From assembly GCF_022808815.1 (NCBI RefSeq), contig NZ_JAKZLC010000001.1:1054001-1118000 (forward strand): a stretch of DNA of 64,000 nucleotides, in the 5' to 3' direction. Made by a program: the position numbers and the translations under genes. The notes beneath the pieces were generated by a model. That model was not told where the DNA came from and ran no database searches. It worked only from the letters and a program-made list of their open reading frames with translations. Position 1 is the stretch's first letter; each line of letters opens with the position of its first letter. This DNA is from Geothrix paludis (GTDB lineage Bacteria > Acidobacteriota > Holophagae > Holophagales > Holophagaceae). Positions 54,157 to 63,344 of this stretch are shown here, one piece after another.

Positions 54157-55860
54157 TGCCGTGAGGGGAATCCTCCGCCCCGCCCCGAAGGCTTTGGGGC
54201 TCACCTTGAACGCGAAGGGGAGCTGGCGCCGCTTGAATTCCATCCGGCGCAGGAGCCCCAGGATCCGCGGCAGAGAGGCTCTGGCCTGGGCCAGGGCGGG
54301 GCCTTCCAGCAGCAGGGCGAGATCCTCGGCAAGGCCCTCCTCGGGACGCTGGGCCTCTAGCGCCGCGCCCATGATGGCGTCCAGTTGGGCGTAGGGCAGC
54401 AGGCTGGCCTCGTCCGTCTGGTCCGGACGCAGCTCCGCCGTGGGGGGGCGTTCCACCACGCCGCGGGGAACGGCCTCGCCGAGTTCCCGCGCCACCGCGT
54501 ACACCCGGGCCTTGAGGCAGTCGCCCAGCGGCGCGAAGGCCCCGATGCCATCGCCGTAGAGGGTGAAGTATCCGGTGGCCGCCTCGCTCTTGTTGCCGGT
54601 GTTCAGCACGGCCACCCGGCCGGTGCCGAGGCGGCGGTGGACCTCCGGCTCCGACGTCAGGGCCATGAGCAGGCTGCCGCGGCAGCGGCTCTGCAGGTTC
54701 TCGTCCGTGAGGCTGAAGGCGCGGCCCGGGAGCGCCTGTTCCAGCGCGGCGGTGAACCCCGCGAACGGCGCGTCCACGTTGATGTGCAGATAGTCCATCC
54801 CGAGCTGCCGTGCCTGCTGCTCCGCCAGGGCCGAGCTCTCGCCGCTGCTGAAGCGCGTGGGCAGGGCCACGCCCAGCACGCGGCCCGGCCCCAGTGCCTC
54901 CACCGCGAGCGCCGCGGCCACGGCGCTGTCGATGCCGCCGGACAGCCCCATCACCAAGGCCTCGAGCCCCTGCTTGGCCAGGTTCTCGCGGATCCCCAGC
55001 ACCAGGGCGGTCCGCAGCCACGCCCCCTCCTCGACGGGCCGCCAGGCCGCGCCCGGCCGCCCCGTGTCCACCATGAACGGGCCCTGGTGGAACGGCTCAC
55101 ACCCCTGCCAGCGCCCGTCGGGAAGGGCGAGGCCCGATCCCCCATCGAAGAGCAGCCAGCTCTCGGCGCCCACCCGGCTGGCGTAGGCGATGGGAACCAC
55201 GTGCTTCCGGGCGAGCCCCGGCAGGAGGCGCTGGCGCTGGGCGTCCTTCGAGGGGATGGCCCAGGGGGCGGTCCGCCCCGGCGGCAGCCAGCTCCCGAGG
55301 GCGCTGGGGCTCGCGCTGGCGTTGAGGATCAGCGTGGCGCCCGCGGCGACCAGGTCCGCGATGGGATCGATCCCGTAGTCCACCGGCGCATTGCCCAGCT
55401 GCGGATCCGCCCAGAGGTCCTCGCAGATGGACAGGCCGATGCGTTGGCCGCCGAAGGCCACCAGCGGCTGGGGCGAGAGGTCGGGCTCGAAGTAGCGGTG
55501 CTCGTCGAAGATGTCGTAGCTGGGCAGTACGCGCTTGTGCGCGCAGTGGCGAAGGGTGCCGCCCTCGCACCACCACAGCTCGTTCCAGAGGCGGCCCGAG
55601 GGCGCGGGTCGCGCCGTGCCGAAGAGCAGCGGTACCTTCCCTGTCAGCGCGGCCAGGCGATGGGATTCGCGCTCGATCCGGTGGCGCAGGCCCTGCTCCC
55701 AGAGGCGGTCTTCGGCCAGGTATCCGGGGATGGCGAGCTCCGGCGCCAGGACCAGCTCCGCCCCCGCAGCCACGGCCTCCGCATAGGCGGCCTCCAGGAT
55801 CCGGCCGTTGCCTTCGGGATCTCCCAGGCGGGCGTTGAGCTGGAGCAGGGCGATGCGCAT
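54151..55860 (-). CDS. nadE: glutamine-dependent NAD+ synthetase
   Basis: A 569-residue two-domain enzyme making NAD+ from deamido-NAD+, ATP and glutamine. The N-terminal nitrilase-type glutaminase has the triad Glu41 (PELAIPGY), Lys109 (HKRVLPSYDIF) and Cys146 (ICEDLW). The C-terminal synthetase has the PP-loop SGGIDS near 306 and the block NTGNKSEAATGYFTLYGDG. Full length. The start at 55860 begins the family N-terminus MRIALLQLN. The histidine kinase gene is 10 bp upstream in the same direction. Confidence 0.96.
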   Translation of the reverse strand: MRIALLQLNARLGDPEGNGRILEAAYAEAVAAGAELVLAPELAIPGYLAEDRLWEQGLRHRIERESHRLAALTGKVPLLFGTARPAPSGRLWNELWWCEGGTLRHCAHKRVLPSYDIFDEHRYFEPDLSPQPLVAFGGQRIGLSICEDLWADPQLGNAPVDYGIDPIADLVAAGATLILNASASPSALGSWLPPGRTAPWAIPSKDAQRQRLLPGLARKHVVPIAYASRVGAESWLLFDGGSGLALPDGRWQGCEPFHQGPFMVDTGRPGAAWRPVEEGAWLRTALVLGIRENLAKQGLEALVMGLSGGIDSAVAAALAVEALGPGRVLGVALPTRFSSGESSALAEQQARQLGMDYLHINVDAPFAGFTAALEQALPGRAFSLTDENLQSRCRGSLLMALTSEPEVHRRLGTGRVAVLNTGNKSEAATGYFTLYGDGIGAFAPLGDCLKARVYAVARELGEAVPRGVVERPPTAELRPDQTDEASLLPYAQLDAIMGAALEAQRPEEGLAEDLALLLEGPALAQARASLPRILGLLRRMEFKRRQLPFAFKVSPKAFGAGRRIPLTAL

Positions 55861-55870
55861 GGCTAACAAC

Positions 55871-57013
55871 TTACCAGCGGATCTCCGCGCAGGTGCCGCC
55901 CCCCTCGCGGCGCGCCAGGCGCAGGTCCGCCCCCTGGGCGTTCAGCCACTTCAGCGCCAGGGGGAGTCCGAGCCCCGTCCCGTCCGGCCGGCCGCTCTCG
56001 AAGGGCCGGAGCATGCGGATGGCGGTGTCCTCGGACAGCCCCGGACCGTCGTCCAGGATGTCGATCCGCCCCTGGGCCACCCTCACCAGGATCCGTCCGC
56101 CCAGGGGCGTGGCCTGGCAGGCGTTCTCCAGCAGGTTCACCAGGGCCTGATGGAGCAGCAGCGGGTCGCCCGTGGCCTCCCCTTCCCCCTCCACCGCCAG
56201 GACGCGGCCCTGGCTCACCGGCCGGCGCTTCAATTCCACCACCGCCTGGGCGACCGTCTCCTCGAGGCGCAGCGGTTCCGCGGCCGGGTCCAGCGGCTTC
56301 GCCCATTGAAGGAACCGCTGGACGAGCCGTTCCAGATCCTCGGTCTCCTCCAGCAGGGCCTCCGCGGCCTCGCCGTGGCCGCTCCGCTTCAGCATCTGGC
56401 CCCGGCCCTTGAGGACTGCGAGCCCGTTCTTCAGCTGGTGGGCCACGCCCGCGGTCATCTCGCCCAGATCCGCGAACCGCTCCCGCAGCTGCCGGCGATG
56501 CGCCTCCGCCTCGGCCTCGGTGACATCCTCGAACTGCACGAGCGCGCCGATGCGGTCCGGGGCCTCGATGCGCTGGAGCCGCCAGCGGCGCCCGCCGGCG
56601 GCGCATCGCCAGGGGGGGCCGGGATCCCGCCCCAGGGCCTCCCGCAGCCATGGGAAGGGCTCCAGCACGAAGGCCGCCTCCAGGCCCACCACGCCGGGCC
56701 GTACCCCCAGGAGGTCGCAGCCCCTCTGGTTCAGCGCCGCCAGCCGCTGGCGCTGATCCACCCACAGCACGCCCATGGGGAGCGCGTCCAGCAGCCGCTC
56801 GTGGACGGTCCGGAGCTCCCCGAGGGAGTTCGCCAGCTCGCCCCGCTCCCGCAGGCTGCCGGACACCGCCGAGAGCAGGAGGGCTTCGGGATCCGCCTTC
56901 GCGCGGCGGTGCAGGCGCGCCAGGCGCACGAAGACGAGGGCCACGCCGCCGAGGGCCACCCCCGCGGGAAGGGCGAGCGCCAGCCACACGATGGTACGGG
57001 ACAGCGGTTCCAT
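55871..57013 (-). CDS. sensor histidine kinase (orphan)
   Basis: A 380-residue membrane sensor with one N-terminal helix (about 10-28), a PAS-like domain (LLDALPMGVLWVDQRQRLAALN) near 73-165, then the kinase core: phospho-His in GVAHQLKN near 190, N-box LLENACQA, G1 DDGPG and G2 GTGLGLPLA. No response regulator gene is next to it, so partner and signal are unknown. Its start is 23 bp from the divergent PEP synthase regulator, with which it must share a promoter region. Confidence 0.9.
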   Translation of the reverse strand: MEPLSRTIVWLALALPAGVALGGVALVFVRLARLHRRAKADPEALLLSAVSGSLRERGELANSLGELRTVHERLLDALPMGVLWVDQRQRLAALNQRGCDLLGVRPGVVGLEAAFVLEPFPWLREALGRDPGPPWRCAAGGRRWRLQRIEAPDRIGALVQFEDVTEAEAEAHRRQLRERFADLGEMTAGVAHQLKNGLAVLKGRGQMLKRSGHGEAAEALLEETEDLERLVQRFLQWAKPLDPAAEPLRLEETVAQAVVELKRRPVSQGRVLAVEGEGEATGDPLLLHQALVNLLENACQATPLGGRILVRVAQGRIDILDDGPGLSEDTAIRMLRPFESGRPDGTGLGLPLALKWLNAQGADLRLARREGGGTCAEIRW

Positions 57014-57036
57014 CGCCCCAGGGTATGCTCATTCCC

Positions 57037-57864
57037 ATGGACAGGCAGCCCATCTACGTGGTGTCCGGAGGTTCCGGCGAGACCGCCATGCGGATGGTGC
57101 AGGCGGCGCTGACCCAGTTCGCCAAGGGGGAGGGCTCCGCCCTGGTCCGGAGGTTCCAGAACGTCCGGTCCAAGGAGGACATGGACCGGGTGCTCCAGCT
57201 GGCCGCGGACAAGCGGGCGGTGATCATCCACACCACCGTGTCGCGGGAGATGAGGTTCTACCTCGCGGACCGCTGTGCGGAGCTGAGGCTCACCCAGGTG
57301 GATCTCTTCGGCAACCTGCTGGACACCCTGGCCCTCTACCTCCGGGAACGCCCGGAGGAACGCCCGGGCAGCTTCCACGCGGTGGGCGACAAGTATTTCC
57401 GCCGCATCGAGGCCATCGAGTTCGCGCTGAAGTTCGACGACGGCATCGACATGGCCGGCCTGCCGGACGCCGACATCGTGCTGGTGGGCATCAGCCGCAC
57501 CAGCAAGACGCCGCTCTCCATGTACCTCGCCATGGAGGGCTACAAGGTGCTCAACGTGCCGCTGGTGCCCGGCGTGCCGCCACCCCCCGAGCTCGATTCC
57601 ATTCCCCAAGGCCGCATCGTGGGGCTCACCATCCAGCCGGACCGGCTCCAGGAGATCCGCGCCTACCGCCTCAAGCGCCTGGGCGCCTCCGGCAGCGCCG
57701 ACAGCTACAGCGATCTGGGGCGGATCCTGGAAGAGCTGGTCTACGCCGACGAGGTCTTCAAGCAGCACCGCCGCTGGCCCATCCTCGACGTCACCGGCCG
57801 CAGCATCGAGGAGACCGCCGGCCTGGTGCTGGACCGGGTGTTCGGCAAGGAGCGGGCGGTCTAA
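57037..57864 (+). CDS. ppsR: bifunctional pyruvate,water dikinase (PEP synthase) regulatory kinase/phosphorylase
   Basis: A 275-residue DUF299-family protein that switches PEP synthase or PPDK off and on by ADP-dependent Thr phosphorylation and Pi-dependent dephosphorylation. The P-loop GISRTSKTPLSMYLA is near 151-165; the N-terminal block YVVSGGSGETAMRMVQAAL is typical. The substrate dikinase is not in the window. Start chosen at 57037; an in-frame ATG at 57025 is possible. The last 4 bp overlap the convergent Pap gene. Confidence 0.93.
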   Translation: MDRQPIYVVSGGSGETAMRMVQAALTQFAKGEGSALVRRFQNVRSKEDMDRVLQLAADKRAVIIHTTVSREMRFYLADRCAELRLTQVDLFGNLLDTLALYLRERPEERPGSFHAVGDKYFRRIEAIEFALKFDDGIDMAGLPDADIVLVGISRTSKTPLSMYLAMEGYKVLNVPLVPGVPPPPELDSIPQGRIVGLTIQPDRLQEIRAYRLKRLGASGSADSYSDLGRILEELVYADEVFKQHRRWPILDVTGRSIEETAGLVLDRVFGKERAV

Positions 57865-59336
57865 AGCTCCTCCTCCAGCCGCTTCACGATGGTCCGGAGG
57901 ATCTTGATCCGGCCGTAGTACTTGTCCTCGCTCTCCACCAGGGTCCAGGGGGCGATCTCGGTGCTGGTGCGGTCAAGCATGTCGCAGATGGCCGTTTCGT
58001 AGGCCGGCCACTTCTCGCGGTTGCGCCAGTCCTCCTCCGTGATCTTGAAGCGCTTGAAGGGGGTCGTCTCGCGCTCCTGGAAGCGGCGGAGCTGCTCTTC
58101 CTGGCTGATGGAGAGCCAGAACTTGAGGAGGATGCTCCGGCTGCGGACGATCTGGTCCTCGAACTCGTTGATCTCGCTGTAGGCCCGCTGCCAGTCCGTC
58201 TCGGAGCAGAATCCCTCCACCCGCTCCACCAGCACCCGGCCGTACCAGCTGCGGTCGAAGATGGCCACCCGGCCGCGGCGCGGCAGGTGGCGCCAGAACC
58301 GCCAGAGGTAGGGCTGGGCCCGCTCCTCCTCCGTGGGCGCCGCGATGGGGTGGATCTGGTACAGCCGGGCATCCAGGGCCTGGGTGACGCGGCGGATGCC
58401 GCCGCCCTTCCCCGCCGCGTCCACGCCCTCGAAGGCCAGCACCACGGCGTGTTTCCGGAAATTCCGATGGCGGGTGAGCAGGTTCAGCTTCCCCTGCAAC
58501 GTGAGGAGCTCGTCCTCGTAATCCTTCTTGTCCATCCGCCGGGTCAGGTCCAGGGCCCGCAGAATGTTGACGTCATCGATGGGCTTGCGGGGCGGGTGGC
58601 TCGGCAGGACCGGCGCCACGGGCGCCGGCTGGTCGAGCCGGGCCCGCAGCCGCTCCAGCAGGATCTTGCCCACCGTGAGCCGCTGGTAGCGGGGATCGGT
58701 GGCCTCCACCACGATCCAGGGGGCGTCCCCCGTGCTGGTGGACCGCAGCGCCCGCTCAGACACCTCACGGAAGGTGTCGTACATCTCGAACCGCTTCCAG
58801 TCCCCTGGCGTCACCCGCCAGCGGGTCTTGGGATCCTTCTCCAGCCCTTTCAGGCGCTTCTTCTGGACGTCCTTCCCCAGGTGCATCCAGAACTTCAGCA
58901 CCAACGCGCCCTCGTGGATGAGCATCTGCTCGAAGCGCGCCACCCGGGTCATGTCCTGGTCCAGGTCCGAGGTCTTGATCCGCCCGTAGGCCCGCTCCAG
59001 GATGGGCCAGGTGTACCAGGAGCCGTCGAAGATGCCGATCTTGCCCTTGGGCGGCAGCAGGCGCCAGTAGCGGTACATGTGGGGCCGCTCGCGTTCCTCG
59101 TCGGAGGACTCCGCGAGGCCGTGGGTCTGGATGTGCCGCGGGTCCATCCACTCGTTGAGGGTGTTCACGGTCTCGCTCTTGCCGGCCCCGTCCACGCCAG
59201 CCACGAGGATGATGACGGGGAACTTCGCCGAGGACAGGTCGTACTGGGCGTCCAGCAGCGCCTCCCGCAGGAGGGGAACCTCGCGCTCCCACACCTCCTT
59301 CTCGATCCTGTGGCCGAGCTCCGCGGATTCGAACAT
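57861..59336 (-). CDS. pap: polyphosphate:AMP phosphotransferase (two-domain PPK2)
   Basis: A 491-residue protein with two PPK2 domains in tandem, the form called Pap, which uses polyphosphate to convert AMP to ADP. First domain: Walker A GVDGAGKSE near 49 and DGSWYTW. Second domain: GVDAAGKGG near 304 and DRSWYGR, with the lid FCSETDWQRAYSEINEFE. The second domain has the complete catalytic look. In this family the C-terminal domain is active. Its product ADP supports ATP regeneration under energy stress. Convergent with ppsR. Confidence 0.93.
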   Translation of the reverse strand: MFESAELGHRIEKEVWEREVPLLREALLDAQYDLSSAKFPVIILVAGVDGAGKSETVNTLNEWMDPRHIQTHGLAESSDEERERPHMYRYWRLLPPKGKIGIFDGSWYTWPILERAYGRIKTSDLDQDMTRVARFEQMLIHEGALVLKFWMHLGKDVQKKRLKGLEKDPKTRWRVTPGDWKRFEMYDTFREVSERALRSTSTGDAPWIVVEATDPRYQRLTVGKILLERLRARLDQPAPVAPVLPSHPPRKPIDDVNILRALDLTRRMDKKDYEDELLTLQGKLNLLTRHRNFRKHAVVLAFEGVDAAGKGGGIRRVTQALDARLYQIHPIAAPTEEERAQPYLWRFWRHLPRRGRVAIFDRSWYGRVLVERVEGFCSETDWQRAYSEINEFEDQIVRSRSILLKFWLSISQEEQLRRFQERETTPFKRFKITEEDWRNREKWPAYETAICDMLDRTSTEIAPWTLVESEDKYYGRIKILRTIVKRLEEEL

Positions 59337-59429
59337 GGTTCCTCCGGGGCGGATGGTCCGCGCGTCGAGCCGACGGCGCGATGGGTGATTCTAGGCCGCT
59401 TCCTGTGATCATGGGGGTCTGGAGCTCCC

Positions 59430-60257
59430 ATGATCCGATCCGCCGCCCTCCTGATCCCCGCGTGCCTCCTGGCCGCCCAGGCTCCGGTCGCCCCCAAGGG
59501 CCCGGTGCGGGCGGTCCGGCTGTCGCTCCAGGGCACGGCCCCGGACCTGGATCTGCCGAAGCTGGAGGCGGACCTCGCGGCCCGCCTGAAGGAAGGCGGC
59601 CTCGGCGTCCTTGCCCCCTCGGAGGCCGCCGGTCAGGGCGCCTACAAGCTCGACCTCACGATGGAGGTCACGCCCCTGACCGAAGGGGCGCACCTCCTCG
59701 CCATCCACGGCGCCCTGGAGCGGCTCACGGATCTGGAGGGAATGCCCCGGGACGAGGAGTACCGCTGGACGGGCGCCAGCCTCTCCGCCCACGCCGCCGG
59801 GCAGGAGCTCCCGGCGGAGGCCTCGCGGATCGCCTCCCTGACCGCCCTTTCGCTCCTTGGCAAGGCCCAGGCGGCCCGGACCCTCATCGGCACGCCCGCG
59901 CCCCTGGCCATCCCGATTCCACCCTCGCCCCTGCCGAAGCCCGTGGAGGTCGCCTTCAGCAAGGACCGGATCCGGCACCAGCCCCTCGCCCCGACCTATC
60001 CACCCCTCGCCAAGGCCAAGGGCCTCCAGGGCACCGTCCAGGTGATCATCACCGTAGACCCCGAGGGGCGCCCGGTCCGGGCCGTCGTCGAAAACGGGCC
60101 TCAGGAGCTCCGCACCACGGTCTTGCAGTACGTGCTCCAGTGGCGGTTCGCTCCGGTGGTCCAGGACGGCGCGGCCCGGTGGGCCTGGTTCAGGCTGCCC
60201 ATCCCCTTCAGGCTCCTGGAGCCCGCCGTCGATCCCGCGCGGACGAAGCGCCCCTAG
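59430..60257 (+). CDS. TonB C-terminal-domain protein
   Basis: A 275-residue exported protein with a signal peptide (MIRSAALLIPACLLAAQA), an N-terminal region of unknown fold, and a TonB_C-type domain at about 185-265 (YPPLAKAKGLQGTVQVIITVDPEG, then LRTTVLQYVLQWRFAPV). A true TonB has an N-terminal membrane anchor and a Pro-rich spacer; here a cleavable signal and only a short Pro stretch are seen, so it may be a TonB-domain periplasmic protein. No exbBD nearby. The 3' end overlaps the FAD gene by 4 bp. Confidence 0.78.
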   Translation: MIRSAALLIPACLLAAQAPVAPKGPVRAVRLSLQGTAPDLDLPKLEADLAARLKEGGLGVLAPSEAAGQGAYKLDLTMEVTPLTEGAHLLAIHGALERLTDLEGMPRDEEYRWTGASLSAHAAGQELPAEASRIASLTALSLLGKAQAARTLIGTPAPLAIPIPPSPLPKPVEVAFSKDRIRHQPLAPTYPPLAKAKGLQGTVQVIITVDPEGRPVRAVVENGPQELRTTVLQYVLQWRFAPVVQDGAARWAWFRLPIPFRLLEPAVDPARTKRP

Positions 60258-61897
60258 TACTCGTTCGCCAGGTCCCCGGCCCGCACCTGCTTCTCGAAGG
60301 GCTGGAACACGGGGGCGCCCGCAGACTGGGCGATCCACTCGGCCACGCGGATTCCGTCCACGGCGGCGGAGGTGATGCCCCCGGCGAAGCCGGCGCCCTC
60401 GCCGCAGGGATAGAGGCCCGGGTGGGTCACGGACTGCCCGTCCTCCCCCCGCAGGAGCTGGATGGGGCTGCTGGTGCGGCTCTCGATGGCCAGCAGGATG
60501 GCCTGGCTGCTGGCGAAGCCGTGGATCTTCCTGTCGAAGGTGGGCAGGGCGCCCGCCAGCTGTTCCCGCACGAAGTCCGGCAGGCAGGTGCGCAGGTCTG
60601 CGGCGACGGCGAAGGGTTTGAAGCTGGTGCGGGGCAGGCGGCCCGTGCCGCGGCCCTTCAGGAAATCCTGTACCGCCATGGCCGGGGCGCCGTAGGTCTC
60701 GCCCGCGGCGCGGAACGCCGCCTGTTCCCACTTCCGCTGGAAGTACATGCCGCCCAGCAGGTGGTCGCTGCCGAAATCCGCCGTGTTCACCTTGGCGACG
60801 AGCCCCGAGTTGGCGAAGCCGGAGTCGCGCTTCTCGTTGCTCATGCCGTTCACCACGACGCCGCCTTCCTCGCTGCTGCACTGGATGACCTCGCCGCCGG
60901 GGCACATGCAGAAGCTGTAGGCCGCGCGGTTCAGGCCGAAGTTGCAGACCAGCTTGTAGTCCGCGGCGGGCAGCGAGGGGTGCCCGGCGCTGGGGCCGTA
61001 CTGGGAGCGGTCGATGAGGTCCTGGGGGTGCTCCACGCGCACGCCCATGGCGAAGGGTTTCTGGCGCATGGCAACGCCGTGGCCGTGCAGCATCTCGAAG
61101 GTGTCGCGGGCGCTGTGGCCCGGCGCCAGCACCAGGGCCTCGCAGGGGATCTCCTCGCCGTCGGCCAGAACCGCGGCGCGGACCCGGCCCTCCCCGTCGA
61201 AGCGGATGTCCGCCAGGCGGGCCTTGAAGCGGTACCGCGCCCCCCGGGCCTGGGCCTCCTTCCGGATGAGCACCGTGCAGCGGCGGATGACATCCGTGCC
61301 CACGTGGGGCTTGGCCAGGTAGAGGATCCGGGGGTTCGCCCCGAAGCGCACGAAGGCCTCCAGCACGTAGCGGGTGGCCGGGTGGCCGATGCGCGTGGTG
61401 AGCTTGCCGTCGCTGAAGGTGCCCGCGCCGCCTTCGCCGAACTGCGCGTTGGCCTCCGGGTCCAGCACCGCGTCCTTCCACAGGCCCGCGATGGCCTGCA
61501 CGCGTTCGCCCATGGCGGGGCCGCGCTCGAGCACGATGGGCTCGATGCCGTAGTCCAGCAGACGCAGGGCGCAGAAGGTGCCGGCGGGACCGCTGCCCAC
61601 CACCACGACCCGGGGCCGACGCGGCGGCGCGGCTACCGCATAGGGCGCCGGGGCCGGCGCCACCTCCAGCTTGAGGCCACCGGGCAGCGCCCCCGGTTCC
61701 AGCCTCCGGTCCGTGTCGAAGCTGACCGTCGCCAGGAAGCGGATGGCCCCCTTGTGACGGGCGTCAAGACTGCGCCGCTCGAGAATGACGCCTCGGTACT
61801 CCTCCGGCTTCCCCCCCAGGGCATGGGCCAAGGGAACGGCCAGGTCGAGCGCCTCTTCCCCCAGGTTGAGCGGCAGGTTGGAAAAAAGGTAGCGCAT
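60254..61897 (-). CDS. FAD-dependent oxidoreductase (uncharacterised HI0933/YgfK-like group)
   Basis: A 547-residue soluble flavoprotein. A family-specific N-terminal region of about 95 residues precedes the dinucleotide motif VVVVGSGPAGTFCALRLLD at 97-115. Late blocks FCMCPGGEVIQCSSEEGGVV and PCGEGAGFAGGITSAAVDG are typical of NAD(P)/FAD-dependent dehydrogenases of unknown substrate. Full length; start at 61897. Substrate unknown and the redox partner not evident. Convergent with the TonB-domain gene. Confidence 0.88.
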   Translation of the reverse strand: MRYLFSNLPLNLGEEALDLAVPLAHALGGKPEEYRGVILERRSLDARHKGAIRFLATVSFDTDRRLEPGALPGGLKLEVAPAPAPYAVAAPPRRPRVVVVGSGPAGTFCALRLLDYGIEPIVLERGPAMGERVQAIAGLWKDAVLDPEANAQFGEGGAGTFSDGKLTTRIGHPATRYVLEAFVRFGANPRILYLAKPHVGTDVIRRCTVLIRKEAQARGARYRFKARLADIRFDGEGRVRAAVLADGEEIPCEALVLAPGHSARDTFEMLHGHGVAMRQKPFAMGVRVEHPQDLIDRSQYGPSAGHPSLPAADYKLVCNFGLNRAAYSFCMCPGGEVIQCSSEEGGVVVNGMSNEKRDSGFANSGLVAKVNTADFGSDHLLGGMYFQRKWEQAAFRAAGETYGAPAMAVQDFLKGRGTGRLPRTSFKPFAVAADLRTCLPDFVREQLAGALPTFDRKIHGFASSQAILLAIESRTSSPIQLLRGEDGQSVTHPGLYPCGEGAGFAGGITSAAVDGIRVAEWIAQSAGAPVFQPFEKQVRAGDLANEY

Positions 61898-62062
61898 GAG
61901 ACCTCGGCAGGGGGGCCGAGGGGGCCCAAAGCCAGGTACCAGCGTAGCGGTAAGCCCCGCGAATCGAGACAGAATCTCTTGGATACAAACCCGTGACACT
62001 CGATGCAGAATGGGGACATCCCCTTTCCGCCGCGCACTGCGGCCCACCCCCCAGGAGATTCC

Positions 62063-62293
62063 ATGCGCCGTTCCATCCTCCTCCTCGCCGCTGCCGCCTT
62101 CCTGTGCACCGTGCCCGCCATGGCCAAGCCCACCACCGTGAAGGGCGCCAAGTGCACCACCTGCCACGAGGGTGCCCCCAAGGACAAGAAGTTCAATGCC
62201 GCCGCCGCCAAGATGGTCGCGAAGTACAAGGAAGCCCAGTGCAAGGATTGCCACGGCTGGGCGGACGGCAAGTTCACCACCAAGAAGAAGTAG
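62063..62293 (+). CDS. small periplasmic diheme c-type cytochrome
   Basis: A 76-residue exported protein: signal peptide ending TVPAMAK, then two heme motifs CTTCH and CKDCH in a Lys-rich mature part of about 54 residues. No other His is present outside the motifs, so the second axial ligands must be Met (MVAKYKEAQ) or come from another protein. GGAGATT precedes the ATG. Small Lys-rich cytochromes of this kind carry electrons in the periplasm of metal-reducing bacteria; the link is an inference. It has its own terminator. Confidence 0.85.
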   Translation: MRRSILLLAAAAFLCTVPAMAKPTTVKGAKCTTCHEGAPKDKKFNAAAAKMVAKYKEAQCKDCHGWADGKFTTKKK

Positions 62294-62310
62294 TCTTCCC
62301 CGATCTCTGA

Positions 62311-62343
62311 AAGCGGCGCGGAAACCTTCCGCGCCGCTTTTTT
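62311..62343 (+). terminator. terminator after small cytochrome gene
   Basis: A perfect 13-bp stem AAGCGGCGCGGAA / TTCCGCGCCGCTT with ACC loop, followed by TTTTA. Confidence 0.92.
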
Positions 62344-62420
62344 ATGGATCGACTGGGGTGTACCGCTCATCCGATGGCCTTTCCATGGACAATCGAGTCG
62401 GTGTTTCCCCGGGAGGCGCT

Positions 62421-63338
62421 GTGGAACCGAAGGTCCTGAATCGGGTGGTGGTCGCCGGTGGGACAGGGTTGGTGGGCCGGCCGCTCGTCCGCGACCTTCT
62501 GGACCTGGGGGCCCAGGTGCATGTGCTGACCCGTCGCGCGGCGGCCGCGGATCTGCCCACGGGCGCTCATGCCCACGCATGGGAGGACCTCCCGGCCCTG
62601 CTGGACGGCGCGGACGCGGTGATCAACCTGGCGGGCGAAGGCATCGCCGACCAGCGCTGGACGGTGGCCCGCAAGGCCGCCATCCGGGAGAGCCGGACCC
62701 AGGCGACCCGCCGGCTCGTGGAGGCCATGCGGGACTGCCAGAAGCCCCCCAGGGCCCTGGTGAATGCCTCGGCCATCGGCTACTACGGGGCCCGCGACAG
62801 GACCCCTGTGGACGAAGGCGCCGCGCCGGGGATCGGGTTCCTCGCCGAGACCTGCCGGGATTGGGAGGCGGAGGCCATGGCCGCCTCGGCGATCGGGGTG
62901 CGCGTGGTCCGCATCCGCACCGGGGTCGTGCTCGCCCGGGAGGGCGGCGCCCTGCCGAAGATGGCGCTGCCGGTGCGCTACTACCTGGGCTGCATGCTCG
63001 GGTCGGGAAAGCAGGGCCTCAGCTGGATCCACCGGGATGACCTCGTGGCCATGTTCCTCGAGGCGGCGCGGAACGACGCCTGGGAAGGCCCCTTCAACGG
63101 CACGGCGCCGGGATTCCTGGACAACGAGGCCTTCACGGATCTCCTGGCGCGCCAGCTGCACCGCCCCCTCCTGCCGGTCCCCGGGCGCCTCACCGCGGCG
63201 GCCATGAAGGTGGTGCTTGGCGACATGGCCGACGCCCTGCTGCTCCAGGGCGCCTTCGTGGCTCCGGCCCGGGCCAGGGCCCTGGGCTTCGAGTTCCTGT
63301 TCACCGAGGCGGCCGCGGCGCTGGCGGATTTGCTGTGA
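62421..63338 (+). CDS. TIGR01777 family NAD(P)-dependent epimerase/oxidoreductase
   Basis: A 305-residue SDR-fold protein with the nucleotide motif VVVAGGTGLVGRPLV near residues 7-21, INLAGEGIADQRW, the family block NASAIGYYGARDRTPVDEG, and SWIHRDDLVAMFLEA. Known as YfcH/SulA-type; E. coli YfcH has no defined reaction. I chose the GTG at 62421 because it follows GGGAGG and starts near the nucleotide-binding loop as in the family; the ATG at 62385 gives 12 more residues. Confidence 0.9.
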   Translation: MEPKVLNRVVVAGGTGLVGRPLVRDLLDLGAQVHVLTRRAAAADLPTGAHAHAWEDLPALLDGADAVINLAGEGIADQRWTVARKAAIRESRTQATRRLVEAMRDCQKPPRALVNASAIGYYGARDRTPVDEGAAPGIGFLAETCRDWEAEAMAASAIGVRVVRIRTGVVLAREGGALPKMALPVRYYLGCMLGSGKQGLSWIHRDDLVAMFLEAARNDAWEGPFNGTAPGFLDNEAFTDLLARQLHRPLLPVPGRLTAAAMKVVLGDMADALLLQGAFVAPARARALGFEFLFTEAAAALADLL

Positions 63339-63344
63339 TCCTGC

